Below, in pieces: positions 43,651-52,743 of a stretch of DNA of 64,000 nt. The stretch comes from Deminuibacter soli (GTDB lineage Bacteria > Bacteroidota > Bacteroidia > Chitinophagales > Chitinophagaceae): assembly GCF_003412455.1 (NCBI RefSeq), contig NZ_QTJU01000007.1, forward strand, positions 1 to 64,000, read 5' to 3'. Below the pieces are notes generated by a model. The model worked only from the letters and a program-made list of their open reading frames with translations, was not told where the DNA came from and searched no databases. The number at the start of each line of letters is the position of its first letter. Position 1 is the stretch's first letter. The translations under genes and the position numbers were made by a program.

Positions 43651-46600
43651 TTAAAAGGATGCGTTGATACCAAAGGTGTAGGTCTTGGGAATGGGCACGG
43701 GGCCAAGATCTATGCGCTCGGGGTCGGGGCTCTGGTACTGGCTGCTTTTAAACCAGAACAGGTTTTCTGCCATGAGGTAGAAACGCAGGTTGTTGAATAC
43801 GCTGCGGGGTTTCAGGTTATAGCCCAGCTGTATGTTGCGCATTTTGAAGTAGGATGTGTTTACCATGAAGTAGTCTGATGTACGGCCTTCGTTGTTGTCG
43901 TCTTTCAGGGTGAGTGCAGGTATTTTGGTGTTGGTATGCTGTGGTGTCCAGCCGTCAAATACACCGGGGCCAACATTCTCGCGGCTTCTCATGAGGTTGT
44001 TGTACAGTGAGTACACATCAAATCCTTTTCTGCCGGTTACGCCTGAACCGAATACAGACAGGTCGAAATTTTTATAGCGGAGATCTATGCGCAGTCCGTA
44101 TTCCAGTGAAGGCAGTGTGCTGCCTATCCAGGTGCGGTCGAGGTCGTCTATTTTGCCATCGCCATTGATGTCTACATATCTTATCCTGCCGGGTGCTGCG
44201 CCAATTTGCGTGGGTGCTTTGTCTACCTCGGCCTGCGACTGGAAGAGGCCCATGGTCTGGTAACCAAAAATGTCAAACTGTGAATGCCCGATAATGGTGT
44301 TCACCAGGTTGCCGGGATAGGCAGGGCGCACTTCTTCGGGCAGCACGGTAATCTTGTCCCTGAAGTGGGCGAAGTTGGCCTTGATATCATATTTGAAGTT
44401 ACCTGTGCCTTCGCCCTGGTAACCCAGCACCAGTTCCCAGCCTTTGTTGGTTTTGGTGGCGCCGTTTACCGGTCTTGTTTGTCCTTCACCCAATGCAGAT
44501 GCTACCGGTGGTGTAATGAGGATGCCGCTTGTTTTGCGGGAAAAATAATCGAACGATCCGTATATCCTGTTATGCAGTATGGCGAAATCAAGACCGCTGT
44601 TTAGTTCCTGTGTGCTTTCCCATTTCAGGTCGGGGTTGCCTGCCTGTGTTTGTACAAAGCCTGAAGGCAATGCGCCGGTATTGGCACCGCTTAAGGAGTA
44701 GGCGGTGCCGATGTTCATGTACGGTTCCCAGAAGCCGGGTGTGAGCTGGTTTTGGGTAAGACCATAACGTGCTTCATACAGGGCAAAGCGGGATATGTCA
44801 CCAATCTGCTGGTTGCCTACACGACCCCAGCCCAGGCGCAGCTTCAGTTCTGAAAACAGGTTGCTGCGCTGCATGAACTGCTCGCGGTCAATACGCCATC
44901 CCACAGAAGCGGCGGGGAAAATACCATAACGGTTATTGGTACCAAAGCGTGAAGAGCCATCGCGGCGGAGGGTTACGGCAGCGAGGTATTTATCATCTAA
45001 ATTGTAATCAACCCGCGCGAACTGGGAGAATAAACGGTTGCCGGTAGTGCTGCCGGATACCGCGGTATTGCCTGTGGCTGCATTAAGCGTGAAGTAATCT
45101 TCCGTTTGTATGGAGAAGCCCTGTTTTACGGTGTTCTGGAAGTCGAGGTCTGTTTTAATATATTCTGTACCCAGCAGGAAGTTGAAGCGGCTTTTGGCGA
45201 AATAGAGATCGTACCGCAGGGTGTTGGAAAAGGTAAGACTGAGGAAATGGTTTTGATCGTAAGTGAGGCTATTGGTGGTTCTGCTCAGTGCGCCTTCGGT
45301 AAAGGTGGGTGCAATTACTTTGCTTAGGTAACGCGCGTCATCTGCACCGAATGTGGTTTTAAAGTACAGGTTCTTTACAGGTTGTATTTCTGCAAACACA
45401 TTACCGAAAGTGCTGAGGCGGTTGGCATTGTTCCAGCGCGCGAGGTACTGCATGTGCAGCGGGTTGTTGCGGTCTGAATAACCGGCACCCGATTCACCTG
45501 CGAAGGTTACGCCATCTTTCTGGTACACCGGAATGGTGGGGGCAAGGGTTACTGCCAGCCCGGTAGTTGCTGCGCCACCCAGGTCGTTGGTGGTGAGCAG
45601 TTCGTTAGAGTTGGCGATGTTGAGGTTTACGCCGAAAGTGACCTTGTTGTTAAAGGCCCTGGTAATGGCGTTGATGTTGCCGCTGATGCGTTCGTAACCG
45701 GTATAACGCAGCATGCCGGTGTTTTTCAGGTAACCCAATCCAACCTGCAGGGAGCTGTTTTTGCTTCCTGCAGAGATGTTGAGATTGGTGTTGGTTACCA
45801 GACCAGTTTTATACATGACGGATTGCCAGTCGGTATTGCCTGCCGGTGTATTGGGATCACCACCAACAAAAGGTTGTACGGCCACGCTGTTTAATACAGG
45901 ATTATCATAGTTGCCGTTCCAGTCGAATTTGTAGATCTCTCCATAACCTGCAGCTGGATCCTGCCGGTCGTTTACCGATGCCTGCCACAATGCTTTACCG
46001 CGATCAAGTGAGTTGAGCATTTTAAACCGCATGGATTTTTCTGATTGTGCAGCTATGTTGGAATTGAGCTGGAACTCTACCTTGCCATTGGTATTGCCGC
46101 CGTTTTTGGTGGTAACAATAATAACACCGTTGGAAGCGCGTGAGCCATATATAGAAGCAGCGGAGGCATCTTTCAGCACCTGCACCGAGGCAATGGCTGA
46201 TGGGTTCAGGTTCTGAAACACTTCGGGCCTGGTTGTGGGTATGCCATCTATTACATACAGGGGATCGTTGTTGCCGAGTGTGTTGGCGCCGCGTATCAGT
46301 ATCCTGCTGGTAGCACCGTTGGGTGAGCCGTCTTTTTCAATGTACAAACCGGCAACGCGGCCCTGTAATGCCTGTGCCGTATTGCCCGATGTGTTGTTGC
46401 GCACGGAAGGGGTTAGCTCTACTACTGCAACGGCGCCCGTTAAATCTTTTTTGCGTTGCGAGGTATAACCTACTACAATTACCTGGTTCAGGTTGGTGCT
46501 GCTTTCTTCCAGTGCAATGTTGAGTTCACGGGTTTGCGCGGTTACTTTCATTTGCAGATCTGTCATGCCCACAAAGGCGAACGTGAGTACATCATTCGCT

Positions 46601-46782
46601 GCAGCTGCAAGGGAGAAGTGGCCGCTGGTATCGGTGAAAACAGCAGTGATACTGCTTTTAACAGATACGCCGGGAAGCGGTTGCCCGGTTGATTTGCTGA
46701 GCACAGTACCGCTTATGTTTTTTTGCTGGGCCTGTGCTGTTGTTACCAGCAGCAGGGCCAGTACAATCAGTAGACGTGTCAT
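43651..46782 (-). CDS. SusC/RagA-family TonB-dependent transporter
   Basis: A 1043-residue outer-membrane importer. ATG 46782 (M-T-R-L-L-I-V-L-A-L-L-L-V-T-T-A-Q-A-Q) gives a normal signal peptide; the longer frame is rejected. A CarboxypepD_reg-like domain comes first (I-S-G-T-V-L-S-K-S-T-G-Q-P-L-P-G-V), then the plug with the SusC marks L-Q-G-R-V-A-G-L, I-L-I-R-G, P-L-Y-V-I-D-G-I-P and S-A-A-S-I-Y-G-S-R-A-S-N-G-V-I-I-V-T-T-K. A 22-strand barrel region ends in Y-T-F-G-I-N-A-S-F. It imports oligosaccharides with the SusD partner immediately downstream. It is the third gene of the fructan operon, 190 bases after the fructokinase gene. Confidence 0.96.
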   Translation of the reverse strand: MTRLLIVLALLLVTTAQAQQKNISGTVLSKSTGQPLPGVSVKSSITAVFTDTSGHFSLAAAANDVLTFAFVGMTDLQMKVTAQTRELNIALEESSTNLNQVIVVGYTSQRKKDLTGAVAVVELTPSVRNNTSGNTAQALQGRVAGLYIEKDGSPNGATSRILIRGANTLGNNDPLYVIDGIPTTRPEVFQNLNPSAIASVQVLKDASAASIYGSRASNGVIIVTTKNGGNTNGKVEFQLNSNIAAQSEKSMRFKMLNSLDRGKALWQASVNDRQDPAAGYGEIYKFDWNGNYDNPVLNSVAVQPFVGGDPNTPAGNTDWQSVMYKTGLVTNTNLNISAGSKNSSLQVGLGYLKNTGMLRYTGYERISGNINAITRAFNNKVTFGVNLNIANSNELLTTNDLGGAATTGLAVTLAPTIPVYQKDGVTFAGESGAGYSDRNNPLHMQYLARWNNANRLSTFGNVFAEIQPVKNLYFKTTFGADDARYLSKVIAPTFTEGALSRTTNSLTYDQNHFLSLTFSNTLRYDLYFAKSRFNFLLGTEYIKTDLDFQNTVKQGFSIQTEDYFTLNAATGNTAVSGSTTGNRLFSQFARVDYNLDDKYLAAVTLRRDGSSRFGTNNRYGIFPAASVGWRIDREQFMQRSNLFSELKLRLGWGRVGNQQIGDISRFALYEARYGLTQNQLTPGFWEPYMNIGTAYSLSGANTGALPSGFVQTQAGNPDLKWESTQELNSGLDFAILHNRIYGSFDYFSRKTSGILITPPVASALGEGQTRPVNGATKTNKGWELVLGYQGEGTGNFKYDIKANFAHFRDKITVLPEEVRPAYPGNLVNTIIGHSQFDIFGYQTMGLFQSQAEVDKAPTQIGAAPGRIRYVDINGDGKIDDLDRTWIGSTLPSLEYGLRIDLRYKNFDLSVFGSGVTGRKGFDVYSLYNNLMRSRENVGPGVFDGWTPQHTNTKIPALTLKDDNNEGRTSDYFMVNTSYFKMRNIQLGYNLKPRSVFNNLRFYLMAENLFWFKSSQYQSPDPERIDLGPVPIPKTYTFGINASF

Positions 46783-46926
46783 AAATAGTTGAATTTTGGT
46801 TTTCTGATAATCAGGATGGGGGTTGCAGGTATCGCTGTTTTGCAGCAACAGGGGTAAGGTGGCGGGTGCGCAGGGCAACCGCAGGCAGTGAATGTGTTTG
46901 TATATCGCATGGCAAGCGTTTTTACT

Positions 46927-46972
46927 GTTTGATGTTTAAGGGTTTAACGTTTAAAGTTTGAGGGTTTGGGGG
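46927..46972. repeat. G/T-rich degenerate short tandem repeat
   Basis: Seven- to eight-base units of the GTTTAAR/GTTTGAG kind are repeated imperfectly about six times up to the fructokinase stop codon. A similar block with the same units occurs at 61011-61050. Such intergenic GTTTGA-type repeats are scattered between genes here, never inside them; origin and role are unknown. Confidence 0.4.
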
Positions 46973-47860
46973 TTATTGCAGTTGGGGGCTGATATCGGCG
47001 GGGTGATAGTCGGGGCAGGCGCCCTGCTGTGTGCCTATAAAGGCAGCCAGCTGGTTGGCGAATGCCAGTGAATCGGCTACTGTAGCGCCTTCCAGCTGTT
47101 TGCACAGGAGTGCTGCCAGGAAGGCATCGCCGCATCCAACGGTATCGGCAATTTTCACAGGCAGGCCTTTACAGCTGTACCATTCATCACCGCAGGCTAC
47201 AATGGCGCCCTTTGCTCCGCAGGTAACAATGAGCATGCGAAAGCCGAAGCGGGTTTGCAGGCTTTTGATGCGGTCTGTTATATTGAGCAGCGGGGAAAAC
47301 CAGCCGGTAACCAGTTCCAGTTCGTCGATATTCAGTTTCAGTATATCGGCCCTGTTCATGAGCAATTCCAGTGTATTGCGGTTGTAGAAGGGCGCGCGCA
47401 GGTTCATGTCGAACACCTTGCAGGGCACCAGGTCGAGCAGGCTGAACAGGGTGGCGGCAGAGGCGGTGCTGCGGGCAGCCAGGCTGCCATACACGAAGTA
47501 TTGTGCCTGCTGTACCAGCTGTGCGGCTTCTGTTTCTTTTTCAATGTGGTCCCACGCGGCATCCTGTGCAATGGTATACACCATTTCCTGTTCGTTTTTT
47601 AACTGGCCTGTTACCACGCCGGTGGGCTTGTTGTAATCTACCTGGAAATAGTCGGTGCATACGCCGTGACGTTCCATTGTTTGAATGAGTTGTTGCCCGT
47701 GATCGTCGAACCCGATGCGGGATATAATGGCCGGGCGCTGGCCCAGCTTGTGCAGGTGGTAGGCCACATTCAAAGGGGCACCACCCACCTGTTTACCGGA
47801 AGGCAGTATATCCCACAGGCTTTCGCCAAAACAAACAACCTGGTGTAAACTATTTGACAT
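46973..47860 (-). CDS. PfkB-family carbohydrate kinase, probable fructokinase
   Basis: A 295-residue cytoplasmic kinase. PfkB marks are the early V-C-F-G-E-S-L-W-D-I-L-P, substrate-binding G-G-A-P-L-N-V-A-Y-H-L, and the catalytic D-T-V-G-C-G-D-A-F-L-A-A-L-L, in which the usual first residues G-A-G-D are G-C-G-D, keeping the catalytic Asp. It phosphorylates a sugar, most likely fructose released by GH32 and imported by the co-encoded porter. It lies 30 bases after the porter gene. A PfkB fructokinase is also part of the Bacteroides thetaiotaomicron fructan locus, supporting the call. Confidence 0.88.
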   Translation of the reverse strand: MSNSLHQVVCFGESLWDILPSGKQVGGAPLNVAYHLHKLGQRPAIISRIGFDDHGQQLIQTMERHGVCTDYFQVDYNKPTGVVTGQLKNEQEMVYTIAQDAAWDHIEKETEAAQLVQQAQYFVYGSLAARSTASAATLFSLLDLVPCKVFDMNLRAPFYNRNTLELLMNRADILKLNIDELELVTGWFSPLLNITDRIKSLQTRFGFRMLIVTCGAKGAIVACGDEWYSCKGLPVKIADTVGCGDAFLAALLCKQLEGATVADSLAFANQLAAFIGTQQGACPDYHPADISPQLQ

Positions 47861-47890
47861 ACGTAGTGATTAATGGTGAAGTGTGTAGGG

Positions 47891-49216
47891 TTAATGCAAT
47901 ATCAGCTGGTGCTCGAGCTGCTCCAGCGGGCGCCCCTTGGTTTCGGGCATCACGCGCCATACAAACAGCAGCTGTGCAATCATCATTACCGCGAAGAACA
48001 GGAAGGTGGTACCGCCGCCTGCACGTTCGGCCACATAGGGAAAGGCAAAGGCGATAATGGCTGCCATCAGCCAGTGGGTAGTGCTGCCCAGGGTTTGCCC
48101 CTTGGCGCGTACGGAAGAAGGAAAGATCTCGGAAATAAACACCCAGATGACTGCCCCCTGCGAAAAGGCAAAAAAGGCGATGTAGATGAACAGGAACACC
48201 GCCACGGTAATGCCGCCTGATCCGCTGTAAAAACACCAGGATACCAGGGCCAGCGTAACAATGAGGCCAAAGGAACCGATGAGCATGAGTGTTCTTCTGC
48301 CAAAACGGTCAATGAGGTTTAAGGCCAGCAGGGTGAAGATGAAATTGATGACACCCAGGCCCACGGTTGACAGTAAGGAGGAACTGGCACCAAGACCAGT
48401 CATTTCAAAAATGCGCGGCGCATAATAAATGATGGCATTAATGCCCGATACCTGGTTGAATACCGCAAACATTACCGCGAGTACAATGGGCACTTTGTTA
48501 CTGGCGTTGAACAGCCTGGGTTTTTTACCCATTTGCTTTTCAGTGGCTGCCTGCACAATGTTCTGTACAATGGCTTCTGCAGTGGATGCGTCAATGGTGT
48601 TTAATATATGCCTGGCCTGCTGTACGCGGTTCCTGTACAGGATTAACCAGCGCGGACTTTCGGGCACGCGGAACAACAGCAGCAGAAATACCAGCGAGGG
48701 CACGGCCTGTATGCCCAGCATCAGTCGCCACGATTCGCCTGCCAGTGACGCAATGAGGTAATTGGATAGATAGGAAACGAGGATGCCGAATACCACGTTA
48801 AACTGGAACAGTGCTACCAGTCTGCCCCGTTTGGCAGCAGGCGCGATTTCTGATATATATACCGGTGCGGTAACGGAAGAAGCACCAACGCCCAACCCGC
48901 CCATCAACCGGAAAGCGAGAAACAGGTACCAGTTGGTAGAAAGGGCGCAGCCGAGAGCAGAGACGAGGTACAAGGCTGCAACCAGGTACAGGGTCGTTTT
49001 TCTGCCCAGCGCATCAGAAGGATAGGCACCGCCAAGCGAGCCGATGATGGTGCCGATGAGTGCAATGGAAATGGTTAACCCGTGCTGAAAGGCGTTGAGC
49101 GACCAGTAGCGCTGAATGTACTGCTCTGCGCCGGAGATAACTGCGGTATCAAAACCAAAGAGAAAGCCGCCTAAAGCAATCACGATAGACCAGCGTAAAA
49201 TCTTGTTCCCGTTCAT
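47891..49216 (-). CDS. MFS sugar porter, probable fructose importer
   Basis: A 441-residue inner-membrane protein with 12 predicted helices. Sugar-porter family signatures are present: G-F-L-F-G-F-D-T-A-V-I-S-G in helix 1, Y-P-S-D-A-L-G-R-K-T between helices 2 and 3, R-L-M-G-G-L-G-V-G-A, P-V-Y-I-S-E-I-A-P, P-E-S-P-R-W-L, G-I-N-A-I-I-Y-Y-A-P and P-E-T-K-G-R. It would bring monosaccharide into the cytoplasm. It is first in the operon, immediately next to the divergent regulatory gap, and followed by the kinase, a natural uptake-plus-phosphorylation pair. Confidence 0.92.
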   Translation of the reverse strand: MNGNKILRWSIVIALGGFLFGFDTAVISGAEQYIQRYWSLNAFQHGLTISIALIGTIIGSLGGAYPSDALGRKTTLYLVAALYLVSALGCALSTNWYLFLAFRLMGGLGVGASSVTAPVYISEIAPAAKRGRLVALFQFNVVFGILVSYLSNYLIASLAGESWRLMLGIQAVPSLVFLLLLFRVPESPRWLILYRNRVQQARHILNTIDASTAEAIVQNIVQAATEKQMGKKPRLFNASNKVPIVLAVMFAVFNQVSGINAIIYYAPRIFEMTGLGASSSLLSTVGLGVINFIFTLLALNLIDRFGRRTLMLIGSFGLIVTLALVSWCFYSGSGGITVAVFLFIYIAFFAFSQGAVIWVFISEIFPSSVRAKGQTLGSTTHWLMAAIIAFAFPYVAERAGGGTTFLFFAVMMIAQLLFVWRVMPETKGRPLEQLEHQLILH

Positions 49217-49628
49217 ATGGCCTGTTTTGACTACAAGCTTAACATGCTGCAGCAGGTTGAGCCTTTCAATAGGGCAGGGAAATCATTTAAAATGGCGCAT
49301 GACCGGTGAAAAGGCTTAATTGTTTAGTGCGTAGCATCTTTTATATATGGCAATGTTTTTATTTGTTGGGCGGTTTTCGATTTCTGTACCTGCATTTTCA
49401 ATTTCTGAACATCAGTACAAGCGATGTGCAGGTAGTACATAGTGCGGGTATGCGGCTTTCTAAAAAAATTGCTGCTGTTTTATAAACCCGTTCCTTTAAA
49501 AAGAACAACCTTTGCCTGCAGCCTAACCAATCAATGTTGTTTAGTTTAAGTATGATTGATATTTTTTACCGCAAAGAAGCCGCTCACTAAACGACATTGC
49601 CCAACGAATAACGAATAATGCTTGTCTT
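49217..49628. promoter_or_regulatory. Divergent control region of the fructan locus
   Basis: 412 bases between the operon's first gene (minus) and the sensor-regulator gene (plus), without a gene. It holds a 16-base direct repeat (49374-49410, listed separately) and A+T-rich tracts such as 49540-49575, where a promoter for the regulator gene could lie. No promoter boxes are assigned with confidence. Confidence 0.6.
49374..49410. promoter_or_regulatory. 21-bp-spaced direct repeat, candidate regulator site
   Basis: TTTTCGATTTCTGTAC (49374-49389) and TTTTCAATTTCTGAAC (49395-49410) agree at 14 of 16 positions, with starts 21 bases apart, two turns of the helix. AraC-type domains bind such tandem half-sites. 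They lie about 165 bases upstream of the sugar-porter start and 220 bases upstream of the regulator gene. I infer binding by the hybrid regulator encoded next door. Confidence 0.5.
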
Positions 49629-52394
49629 ATGATTTACTACTGTAAACGCAACTGCCTGCTTGCCTGTATTGCCTTTTTGTTGATTGCGCTTTGTTCCTGC
49701 AGCAAGGGTACCACCCACCGGAAATATAAAATCGCCTTTTCCCAATGTACAGATGACAATTACCGCCGCCAGATGCTGGCCGATATTAAACGGGAACTCG
49801 CCTTTCACCCCGATGTGGAATTATTATACAGGGATGCCAGCGACAGCAGCCAGCTGCAGGTAGAACAGGTAAAACAAATGATGAAGCAGGATATTGACCT
49901 GCTGATTATTTCACCCAATGAAGCGCAGCCTTTAACCGGTGTTGTGGAAGAGGTGTTTAATAAAGGCATTCCTGTTATTGTGATTGACCGCACCATTGCC
50001 TCGCAGTTGTATACCAGTTTTATTGGTGCAGACAATTTTGAGCTGGGTAAAATGGCAGGCGATTATGCTGCTGACCTGCTGCACCACAAGGGCAATATTG
50101 TGGAGGTGATCGGCAGGCCGGGATCGACCCCTGCCATTGGCAGGCAAAACGGGTTCAGGCAAAGCATCGATAAATACCCCGGCATTCATATTACGCGCGA
50201 AGTATATGGTTACTGGCTGAAAGACAAGGCGACCACTGCGCTCACCGGCATAAAGAATGAGTTGTTGCAGGCCGACCTTATTTATGCCCATAACGATGTA
50301 ATGGCACTGGGGGCTTACAATATGTGCAAAGAGCTGGGTATAGAGAAACGGGTAAAGATCATTGGGGTTGACGGAACGGCTGTGCCTGGCGGCGGACTTG
50401 ACCTGGTAAATAACAAAATTATCAATGCCACCATGTTTTACCCCACCGGCGGTAAGGAAGCGGTGCAAACAGCGTTTAAAATTCTCAACGGTGAAATGTT
50501 CGACAAGCAGCATACGCTGCAAACACTGGTGATTGATTCTACCAATGTGCACCTGATGCAGCTGCAATCTGCCAAAATTGATGAACAGCAAAAAGACATC
50601 GAGAAACAGCAAAGCCTGTTGCAGGAGCAGCGCAATATTTACCGTGGCCAGCAAACGTTTTTGTACATCACCATTGCTGCATTGATCTTGTCCTCTTTTC
50701 TCAGTGCCGTAGTGCTGGTAGCCTGGCGCAGCAAACGCCGCATCAACAAACGGCTGGCTGCTTCCAACGAAGAAATATCGCGGCAGCGTAACCAGCTTAT
50801 TGAAATGACTGCACGGGCAGGGGAAGCCACGGAAGCCAAGTTTAATTTCTTTACCAATATATCGCACGAGCTGCGAACACCGCTGACGCTCATCTTTGGT
50901 CCGCTCGAAAATGTAATGGCCAATCCCAAACTGCATTTCTCGCTGAAGAGTGACCTGGATATGATCAACAAAAACGCACTGCGCCTGCTGCGGCTGGTAA
51001 ACCAGCTGATGGACTTCAGGAAGATTGAACACCAGAAAATGAAGCTGCGCGCCACCGAAAATGACCTGGTGCATTTTGTAGAAGAGATCACTTACTCGTT
51101 TAAAGAAAATGCCAGGAAGAAAAACATCACACTGCAGGTGAACACCCGCATGCCGAACCTGATGGTATGGTTCGATGCCAATATGCTGGACAAGGTATTG
51201 TTTAACCTGTTATCCAATGCACTGAAGTTTACCCGGGAAAATGGATACATTACGGTATCCATTAACAAAAGCCCGTCAGGCAGGGAAGCGGTTGTTGTAG
51301 TAGAAGACACTGGCATAGGCATGACGCCTGCTACGGCCAAACATGCATTCGATCTGTTTTACCAGGAGGGTGGCAGTTCATTCAAAGGTACGGGCCTTGG
51401 CTTGTCTTTATCGAAAGAACTGATAGAGCTGCACCGCGGCAAAATTGTACTGGAAAGCGAAAAATGGAAGGGTACCCGGTTTGAAATATTGCTGCCACTG
51501 GGCGCAGCGCATTTGCAGGAAGACGAGCTGGTACATGAACCCGTGAGTGAACGCGGTGTATACGAGGAAATGAAAATATACACGGCAGAACAACAGCTGC
51601 CGGCTTATCATGCAGAAGACATAGCAGGTGAAGCCAAAGAATACTCGATACTGATTATTGAAGACAGTGATGACCTGCGCAATTTCCTGAAACAACGGTT
51701 GTCGCTCAACTTTACCATATTTGAAGCAGGGGATGGCAACAGTGGTCTGGCCATGGCTTATGAGGTAATTCCCGACCTCATTATCTGCGATATACTGATG
51801 CCGGAGAAAGACGGGTTATCTATTACCCAAACCCTGAAAACAGATATCCGCTCATCGCACATACCCGTCATCATATTAACGGCCAGCAACAGCATGGAGA
51901 AACAGATAGCCAGCCTCAAGCTCAATGCAGATGCCTTTATCTCCAAGCCCTTTAACCTGCAGCACCTCGAAGAAACCATTAAAAGCCTGCTGAAGAGCCG
52001 TAAAATGTTACAGGAGCATTACACCAGCGATGGCACCGGCAGTGCGCGCAGCGCCAGCGCTAAAGTTGACCGTAAATTCCTGAACGAGTTCACCGCTATC
52101 GTAGAAAAGAACATCGGCAATGAATGTTTTTCTGCGGAAGAAATTTGCCGGGAAATCAGCATCTCGCGCATCCAGCTGAACAGGAAGGTAAAAGCCCTGC
52201 TGGGCATTAACGTAAACGACTATATATTAAACGTGCGCCTGCAACGCGCCCGCTACCTGCTGAGCAATGAAGATCTTTCCATATCTGAAGTAGCCAGCAA
52301 GGTGGGGTTCTCTTCCCAGGCTTATTTCTCTACGGTTTTTAAGTCCAAGCTGCAGGTAACGCCGTCTGAATATAAGGAAAAAACGAAGGGGTGA
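49629..52394 (+). CDS. Hybrid two-component system sensor-regulator with periplasmic sugar-binding domain
   Basis: A 921-residue one-protein signalling system. A signal/anchor lies at about 9-24. Residues 33-310 are a LacI/ribose-binding-type periplasmic domain (I-A-F-S-Q-C, I-I-S-P-N-E-A, I-V-I-D-R, I-G-V-D-G-T). A membrane helix sits at about 344-366. The kinase part has phospho-acceptor H413 in N-I-S-H-E-L-R-T-P-L plus N-, G1- and G2-boxes. A receiver carries phospho-acceptor D721 (I-I-C-D-I-L-M-P), and an AraC-type DNA-binding domain fills about 815-921. Unlike most Bacteroides hybrids it lacks a YYY/reg_prop beta-propeller sensor. This is the layout of B. thetaiotaomicron BT1754, which senses fructose and drives a fructan locus. 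It is expected to activate the divergent operon on binding fructose. Confidence 0.95.
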   Translation: MIYYCKRNCLLACIAFLLIALCSCSKGTTHRKYKIAFSQCTDDNYRRQMLADIKRELAFHPDVELLYRDASDSSQLQVEQVKQMMKQDIDLLIISPNEAQPLTGVVEEVFNKGIPVIVIDRTIASQLYTSFIGADNFELGKMAGDYAADLLHHKGNIVEVIGRPGSTPAIGRQNGFRQSIDKYPGIHITREVYGYWLKDKATTALTGIKNELLQADLIYAHNDVMALGAYNMCKELGIEKRVKIIGVDGTAVPGGGLDLVNNKIINATMFYPTGGKEAVQTAFKILNGEMFDKQHTLQTLVIDSTNVHLMQLQSAKIDEQQKDIEKQQSLLQEQRNIYRGQQTFLYITIAALILSSFLSAVVLVAWRSKRRINKRLAASNEEISRQRNQLIEMTARAGEATEAKFNFFTNISHELRTPLTLIFGPLENVMANPKLHFSLKSDLDMINKNALRLLRLVNQLMDFRKIEHQKMKLRATENDLVHFVEEITYSFKENARKKNITLQVNTRMPNLMVWFDANMLDKVLFNLLSNALKFTRENGYITVSINKSPSGREAVVVVEDTGIGMTPATAKHAFDLFYQEGGSSFKGTGLGLSLSKELIELHRGKIVLESEKWKGTRFEILLPLGAAHLQEDELVHEPVSERGVYEEMKIYTAEQQLPAYHAEDIAGEAKEYSILIIEDSDDLRNFLKQRLSLNFTIFEAGDGNSGLAMAYEVIPDLIICDILMPEKDGLSITQTLKTDIRSSHIPVIILTASNSMEKQIASLKLNADAFISKPFNLQHLEETIKSLLKSRKMLQEHYTSDGTGSARSASAKVDRKFLNEFTAIVEKNIGNECFSAEEICREISISRIQLNRKVKALLGINVNDYILNVRLQRARYLLSNEDLSISEVASKVGFSSQAYFSTVFKSKLQVTPSEYKEKTKG

Positions 52395-52407
52395 GGTGAT
52401 GGGGGTA

Positions 52408-52477
52408 GCCCTCGCCGGTGGGGACACCGGCGAGGGCAGCGGGAGCTTAAAAAGGACGCTTGCGCCCTTTTTAAGCT
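52408..52477. terminator. Two perfect tandem hairpins after the sensor gene
   Basis: Hairpin 1: a 13-base stem (52408-52420 with 52425-52437) and loop GGGA. Hairpin 2: a 12-base stem (52444-52455 with 52466-52477) with an inner CGC/GCG pair, ending in a T-rich arm. They begin 13 bases past the stop of the sensor-regulator and would end its transcript. The rest of the gap to 52743 shows no gene or clear signal. Confidence 0.65.
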
Positions 52478-52743
52478 TATTGTGTATCATGATTCGATGT
52501 GCAGAAAGTACAGTGATGAAATAAATTAGTGCCGGGCTGCAGGTAAATTTCTTTCAGGCAGGATCAATACCGCATACCCGGGCTTAAGCTTTTTGGAAGC
52601 AGCAGTTTTGAAAAGCCGGTGCAGGACTACAGCGGCCTGATCGTTACATGACCTTCATATTGAAATTTCCATACAGCGAAATTGCACTAATTACGGTACG
52701 CTCATTTATACAATCAGGAAAACGACTTACGCAAGCCGGAAAG

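Noticed and set aside
49932-51074. 380-codon minus-strand frame inside the sensor-regulator gene
   Set aside because: It lies exactly antisense to a well-supported multi-domain gene and has no family features of its own.
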